Shown here: positions 6,246 to 9,546 of the stretch, piece after piece | How the letters are laid out: each line of letters opens with the position of its first letter | Position numbering within the stretch: the first letter of the stretch is position 1 | Assembly (NCBI GenBank): GCA_004566265.1 | Contig: SPLB01000018.1 | Span: 1 to 9,546 of the forward strand | DNA: 9,546 nucleotides | From: Paracoccaceae bacterium | Lineage (GTDB): Bacteria > Pseudomonadota > Alphaproteobacteria > Rhodobacterales > Rhodobacteraceae | Direction of reading: 5' to 3' | Made by a program: the position numbers and the translations under genes | Notes under the pieces: model-generated | What the model was told of the DNA's origin: nothing | The model's input: the letters and a program-made list of their open reading frames with translations, nothing else | The model's database searches: none

Positions 6246-7298
6246 TTAAGAAATGCGAATGCGCGGGTTGAGAAAGACATAACCGATGTCCGAGATTAGC
6301 TGGGTGAGCAGCACCACAACCACAGAGACAACAGAAATAGCGAGCAAGAGTTCGATGTCGTTGTTGCCGGCTGCTTCCACCAGCGCCCAACCAAAGCCTT
6401 TGTAGTTGAACAGCGACTCGACGATAACAACACCGTTCAACAGCCATGGAATTTGCAACAGAATTACGGTGAACGGTGCAATCAGCGCATTGCGCAGTGC
6501 GTGTTTAACAACAATGTTCGGGAAGCTGACGCCCTTCAGGCGCGCTGTCCGGATGTATTGCGCAGTCATGACTTCGGTCATCGAGGCGCGTGTCATCCGG
6601 GCGATGTACCCCATGCCGTACAAGGCAATGGTGAGAACCGGAAGGAAGAAATTTTCGAAGGTCGGAGTTTCCATTGCCGCAGTTGCGGTGCCTTTGAACC
6701 ACTTCAGGCCAACAGTTGACGATGTGAAAATCGCGATGAAGATCACACCAGATACGTATTCAGGCGTCGCAGTTGTGGCAATTGAAACAGTAGAAAGCGA
6801 GCGGTCCAAAACGGAACCTTCGCGCATACCGGCCAGGATGCCTAAAATTAGTGCAGACGGAACCATCAGGATAAGCACCCACATCATCAGAAAACCGGTG
6901 TTTCCGAGGCGGGTTTCGATAATGGACCCTACGTCCTTTTTAAATCGTGTGGAGTAGCCCCAATCGCCTTGCAGGATGCCGCAAAACCGCGGTGCGTCTG
7001 CGGCGGCTTCAGCTGTGACCAATCCAGAGATGCAGCGGCCTTTGATGCCATCATCGGTCTCAAGCGTCCAGCCGGGCAACACCCCCAGCCATTGACCATA
7101 TTTTACCGGCGTGGGTTGAGAATAGCCATTCCCGTCGAGCCAGCTTGCAACCGCTTCGTCGGACATGCGGAAGTTACCTTGCGTTTTGGCGAGCTTCTCC
7201 AGGTTCGGGTAAAGGTTGGTTAAGGCGAAAACGATGAACGTAAGGCATAGCGCTGTGAGCAACATCACAGCGGATCGGCGAAGTATAAAAAGTCCCAT
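6246..7298 (-). CDS. DppB-type permease of the ABC importer, with a long Cys-containing periplasmic loop
   Basis: A 350-residue inner-membrane protein forming the other half of the channel. It opens with MGLFILRRSAVMLLTALCLT, the usual DppB start and first helix (9-31). Next comes a ~100-residue presumed periplasmic stretch (32-134) ending in the family's GDWGYSTRFKKDVGSIIETRL motif, then helices near 135-157, 170-195 and 218-236, the EAA coupling loop YIRTARLKGVSF with KHALRNALIA (248-274), and two C-terminal helices (276-296, 317-343). The loop contains Cys89 and Cys106, which could form a disulfide. The start is set at 7298 because of the family N-terminus and AGAGGA 4 bases upstream. The frame extends to 7367, but the added 23 residues (Arg-rich, no RBS) overlie an intercistronic hairpin and are probably not translated. 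Confidence 0.92.
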   Translation of the reverse strand: MGLFILRRSAVMLLTALCLTFIVFALTNLYPNLEKLAKTQGNFRMSDEAVASWLDGNGYSQPTPVKYGQWLGVLPGWTLETDDGIKGRCISGLVTAEAAADAPRFCGILQGDWGYSTRFKKDVGSIIETRLGNTGFLMMWVLILMVPSALILGILAGMREGSVLDRSLSTVSIATTATPEYVSGVIFIAIFTSSTVGLKWFKGTATAAMETPTFENFFLPVLTIALYGMGYIARMTRASMTEVMTAQYIRTARLKGVSFPNIVVKHALRNALIAPFTVILLQIPWLLNGVVIVESLFNYKGFGWALVEAAGNNDIELLLAISVVSVVVVLLTQLISDIGYVFLNPRIRIS

Positions 7299-7342
7299 GT
7301 GGTCCTCTGCTGACTGGCGGTCGGCTGGCCGTTTTGCGCGCC

Positions 7343-7362
7343 CCGGCGCAGTATCACGCCGG
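7343..7362 (-). promoter_or_regulatory. Intercistronic hairpin between binding-protein and permease genes
   Basis: CCGGCG (7343-7348) and CGCCGG (7357-7362) form a perfect 6-bp GC stem with an 8-base loop, in the 149-base gap between the binding-protein stop and the permease start. No T-tract follows on the minus strand. In binding-protein ABC operons such hairpins often protect the upstream message so that the binding protein is made in excess; that role here is inferred from position. Confidence 0.45.
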
Positions 7363-7447
7363 AACATTGGCCATTATTTTTATTGTTTAACTCTTGATTA
7401 ACGCCCCCGCTCGAAACGAAGACGTCAATTTATTGCATGTCTGCGAC

Positions 7448-9115
7448 TTAGGCCGCCCAGCCCCAGGTGTAGTGATGATGCTCGAAAGCAGCATGCATGT
7501 CAGTACCAACAAGACCTTGCTTCATATGGCGGTAGAGAGAACGCCAATAAGGCTGGATGGTCACGCCTTCTTCCTGGATCAGCGCTTCAATCTTGGCCAT
7601 CACAGCGCGACGCTTGTCGGCATCGGCGATTGCCAAGGCGTCGTCGAGCAGGGCGTCAAACTCGGCGTTCGACCAGCCAAATTCATTCCATGCTTCACCG
7701 GAGCGATAGGCCAAAGCCAGAATCTGAACACCCAAGGGGCGCGGGTTCCAGTTCGTGGAGCTGAACGGGTATTTGGTCCAATCATTCCAGAAGGTGGAGC
7801 CCGGCAGAACGGTCCGCTTCACTTTGAACCCGGCATCGCGCAGCTGTGCCGCCACGGCGTCAGTGGTGTTCTTGCGCCAGTCGTCGTCGATTGAATGGAT
7901 TTCGTGCTCAAAATCGAGCATGCCTGCTTCTTCCATCAGGGCGCGGGCGCCTGCCGGGTCGAACTTCTGCGGCGGCAAAGGTGCGTATTCAGGGTGCGCC
8001 GGGCCCACATGGTGGTTTTCGGCCGCCTGACCAAGGTTGCTATAGCCAAGTTCGAGGCAGACCTCATTGCTGACCGCCATTTGGATTGCCTGGCGAACGC
8101 GCTTGTCTGCGTAGGGCTTGATGCCGTTCACCTCTGCCAGCTGGTTTGGACGCACAACAATGGTGGACATGGTGACAACTTCGGACTTCGCGTAGTCGAG
8201 ACTGTCCATCACGTCGATGAATTCACCGACGGACTCATGGAGCATGTCGACTTCATCGGATTCCAGAGCAGACAGCCAAGAGGAAGGATCTGTGCCGAAG
8301 TCAATGTATTCAATGCGGTCCAATGCAGGCTTGCCGAAGACTTCTTCACCCCACCATGTGTGGCCTTCTGCCCGTTCCAGGGTTGCGAGAACACCAACTT
8401 CCAGTTCGGTCAGCTTGTAGGGGCCGGTGCCAATATTTGCGAGGAAATCGTCGGTTTGGAAGGATGAGTGTACCATCTGAGCAGGATAGTCTGCCATGCC
8501 CGGGATCAGGGATATGTCGGACTTGGGTAGCTTTAGAACAACAGTGTGGCTGCCGGTCACTGTGATCGCGCCGTCGATGGCCTTGCCGGTGTTGTCGTCG
8601 ACAAGCGTGCCGAAACGACCAGCCATGGAGTTGCCCTCCATGTCTTTCTCACACCAGCCGGTAATGGTTCGAGCAACATCTTCCGCGGTGAAATCATCGC
8701 CGTTGTGCCACTTGACGCCTTTGCGAACGTTCAGAGTGTACACAGTCGCGTCTTCGTTCACCTCCCAACTTTCCAGCAGCATTGGTGTGAAGGTGCCGTC
8801 GTTGTTGTACTGGACCAGATATTCAAAAGTTCCGCGGCTCACGTTGCCGTGTTCGGACCAGTCAAAAGTGCGCGGGTCTTTTAGGCCACGCACGCTCATC
8901 TGGACGCGCAGAGTTCCGCCCTGCTGCATGTTGCCGTGCCCATCGGCTTTTACCGGAGCGGTCATGCCGATCATGCCATACGCGGCAGCGGCGCTGACGC
9001 CGAGTGCAGTGGTCCGTGTCAGAAATTCGCGCCGCGACAGCTTGCCGTTTTTGTACTCTTCGGCATGCATTTCAGCTGCCCAGTGATTTTGACGCTTTGT
9101 ATTCTGTGTAGTCAT
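7448..9115 (-). CDS. Tat-exported family-5 solute-binding protein of the peptide/nickel-type ABC importer
   Basis: A 555-residue periplasmic receptor that would deliver substrate to the permease pair encoded downstream. The N-terminus has a twin-arginine signal: SRREFL at 27-32, a hydrophobic Ala-rich stretch (37-53) and a likely cleavage site after VKA (55-57). There is no lipobox, so it should be soluble and exported folded. The mature part has the SBP_bac_5 hallmarks: GGTLRVQMS near its start, [22 protein letters not shown] (126-147), GTGPYKL (229-235) and [14 protein letters not shown] (336-349, the usual 'D.RVR.A' helix). The length is normal for the family, whose ligands include peptides, nickel complexes, opines and sugars, so the cargo stays unknown. 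The C-terminus is rich in His and aromatic residues ([10 protein letters not shown]). AGGGAGA (complement of 9121-9127) lies just upstream of the ATG. It is the first gene of the operon. Confidence 0.93.
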   Translation of the reverse strand: MTTQNTKRQNHWAAEMHAEEYKNGKLSRREFLTRTTALGVSAAAAYGMIGMTAPVKADGHGNMQQGGTLRVQMSVRGLKDPRTFDWSEHGNVSRGTFEYLVQYNNDGTFTPMLLESWEVNEDATVYTLNVRKGVKWHNGDDFTAEDVARTITGWCEKDMEGNSMAGRFGTLVDDNTGKAIDGAITVTGSHTVVLKLPKSDISLIPGMADYPAQMVHSSFQTDDFLANIGTGPYKLTELEVGVLATLERAEGHTWWGEEVFGKPALDRIEYIDFGTDPSSWLSALESDEVDMLHESVGEFIDVMDSLDYAKSEVVTMSTIVVRPNQLAEVNGIKPYADKRVRQAIQMAVSNEVCLELGYSNLGQAAENHHVGPAHPEYAPLPPQKFDPAGARALMEEAGMLDFEHEIHSIDDDWRKNTTDAVAAQLRDAGFKVKRTVLPGSTFWNDWTKYPFSSTNWNPRPLGVQILALAYRSGEAWNEFGWSNAEFDALLDDALAIADADKRRAVMAKIEALIQEEGVTIQPYWRSLYRHMKQGLVGTDMHAAFEHHHYTWGWAA

Positions 9116-9143
9116 GGTCTTCTCCCTGTTTTTAGACCTTACT

Positions 9144-9175
9144 GTTATAAGCCACTTTTTTTACGAAAGGATCAA
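9144..9175 (-). promoter_or_regulatory. Tentative promoter of the ABC importer operon
   Basis: On the minus strand, TTGATC (complement of 9170-9175) and TATAAC (complement of 9144-9149) lie 20 bases apart around an A7 tract. Both hexamers are reasonable but the spacing is longer than the normal 16-18, so only the A+T-rich -10-like element is moderately persuasive. It would start transcription about 20 bases before the ribosome binding site. Confidence 0.3.
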
Positions 9176-9194
9176 CCGCTCAGGTCATCTTTCG
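9164..9194. repeat. Inverted repeat CGAAAG/CTTTCG over the promoter region
   Basis: CGAAAG (9164-9169) and CTTTCG (9189-9194) are 19 bases apart and flank the candidate -35 hexamer. It may be a regulator-binding site or chance; six-base arms are weak evidence. Confidence 0.25.
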
Positions 9195-9331
9195 GGACTT
9201 TTTATTTCGTGGCAAAATTACCGTAAATCCCATTCGGCAATGTTTGAGCACTAAGGTCAATGCGTAGTATCGCCATCTGGAGGTCTATTTGCGACATTGA
9301 GGCAGTCATTGACGGGATAGTCAAACAATTC

Positions 9332-9356
9332 TGCCAAGCGACAGAATAAATTGGCA
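9332..9356. repeat. Inverted repeat TGCCAA-N13-TTGGCA
   Basis: A perfect 6-bp inverted repeat of 25 bases total lies about 215 bases upstream of the binding-protein start. The overlapping pair TTCTG/CAGAA (9329-9333 with 9342-9346) is mutually exclusive with it as a hairpin. The symmetry and spacing would suit a dimeric regulator, but no regulator gene is in the window. Confidence 0.25.
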
Positions 9357-9389
9357 AGGCACTTTGGAGTTATTGCACTGGATTTTCGC

Positions 9390-9455
9390 CCGGTGCAGAG
9401 CGGGAGCTCGGTCAGTCAGGGTAAGGCCGCCTTTTCTAACACCGCCTTGCACCGG
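9390..9455. repeat. Inverted repeat CCGGTGCA ... TGCACCGG
   Basis: Perfect 8-bp arms at 9390-9397 and 9448-9455 are separated by 50 bases that contain smaller symmetries (the palindrome GAGCTC, and AAGG/CCTT at 9423-9433). It overlaps the end of the possible gene fragment at the right edge. It may be a stem in an RNA or the flanks of a small element; there is no T-tract to make it a terminator. Confidence 0.35.
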
Positions 9456-9546
9456 CGCGATGGATGTGGGGGCTTCACCTCAAAGTCAATGGCAGGGTGT
9501 CCCACACTCTTCCGGCAAATCTCGACGCAGACCTGCCGCTGGAAAG
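9416..9546 (-). CDS. Possible C-terminal end of an unrecognised protein (runs off the window)
   Basis: A minus-strand frame is open from the window edge for 42 codons to TGA (complement of 9416-9418); its product includes the stretch VGHPAIDFEVKPPHPSRRC. About 70% of codons end in G or C, similar to the real genes here, while the other two minus-strand frames stop within about 25 codons of the edge. No family is recognised, and the fragment is too short to rule out chance or a decayed gene. If real, it precedes the ABC operon on the same strand, about 300 bases upstream, and would be transcribed separately or by read-through. Confidence 0.3.
   Translation of the reverse strand, partial: FQRQVCVEICRKSVGHPAIDFEVKPPHPSRRCKAVLEKAALP

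Larger units (their letters stand above)
9116..9415. other. Non-coding upstream region of the ABC operon
   Basis: About 300 bases with no convincing gene on either strand. The part nearest the binding-protein gene is A+T-rich and should hold the operon promoter; further out are short inverted repeats (listed separately). No tRNA, riboswitch or phage-type attachment site was recognised by eye. Confidence 0.5.

Noticed and set aside
7895..9086. Two long + strand open frames (about 190 and 196 codons) opposite the binding-protein gene
   Set aside because: Both are antisense shadows of the G+C-rich coding frame of the binding protein, with low-complexity products and no ribosome binding site.
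1..9546. CRISPR array, tRNA, rRNA or phage genes
   Set aside because: No regularly spaced direct repeats, tRNA cloverleaf with T-loop sequence, rRNA segments or phage structural motifs were seen on either strand.

Overview
The window looks like chromosomal or accessory DNA from an alphaproteobacterium, most likely the Roseobacter group (Rhodobacteraceae). This is inferred from the moderately G+C-rich codon use, the style of the Tat-exported solute-binding protein, the TPR-sulfotransferase gene and the IS3-type transposase start at the left edge. No rRNA or taxonomic marker is present, so the genus is not determined.

Left region (1-950, accessory in character). The first ~99 bases are the end of an IS3-family insertion sequence whose orfA reads leftward out of the window. 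Directly abutting the presumed IS terminus is a short rightward open frame (100-180) that looks like the 3' end of a host gene cut off by the insertion, followed by a terminator-like hairpin. Next is a small VOC (glyoxalase/bleomycin-resistance fold) protein on the + strand. A 226-base gap then carries a weak hairpin and a plausible sigma-70 promoter.

Middle region. A 479-residue + strand protein joins N-terminal TPR-like repeats to a C-terminal sulfotransferase-like domain with a divergent PAPS loop. Its 3' flank (2394-2573) folds on paper into a three-way junction (closing stem plus two hairpins) followed by a strong intrinsic terminator. This is either an elaborate 3' UTR or a candidate small RNA. 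The terminator also lies downstream of the convergent ABC operon and probably serves both strands.

Right region (2604-9115, minus strand). This is a four-gene ABC importer operon of the peptide/nickel (Dpp/Opp, PepT) class, transcribed right to left: Tat-secreted family-5 solute-binding protein, DppB-type permease, DppC-type permease, and a single fused double-ATPase (DppD-DppF type) with two C-terminal Cys clusters. Together these would capture a substrate in the periplasm and import it with ATP hydrolysis. The substrate cannot be told from sequence. Both permeases are larger than usual: the DppB-type one has a ~100-residue periplasmic loop with two Cys, and the DppC-type one has a ~125-residue N-terminal extension with about three extra membrane segments plus an internal membrane insertion. 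Two GC-rich intercistronic hairpins, one capped by a C(UUCG)G tetraloop on the mRNA strand, could adjust relative expression inside the operon.

Right flank (9116-9546). This is the operon's upstream region, with a weak promoter candidate, inverted repeats and, at the edge, an open leftward frame that may be the C-terminal end of another minus-strand gene.

Nothing here amounts to a clearly new biological system. The best second looks are the structured RNA at 2414-2573 and the atypical permease pair.
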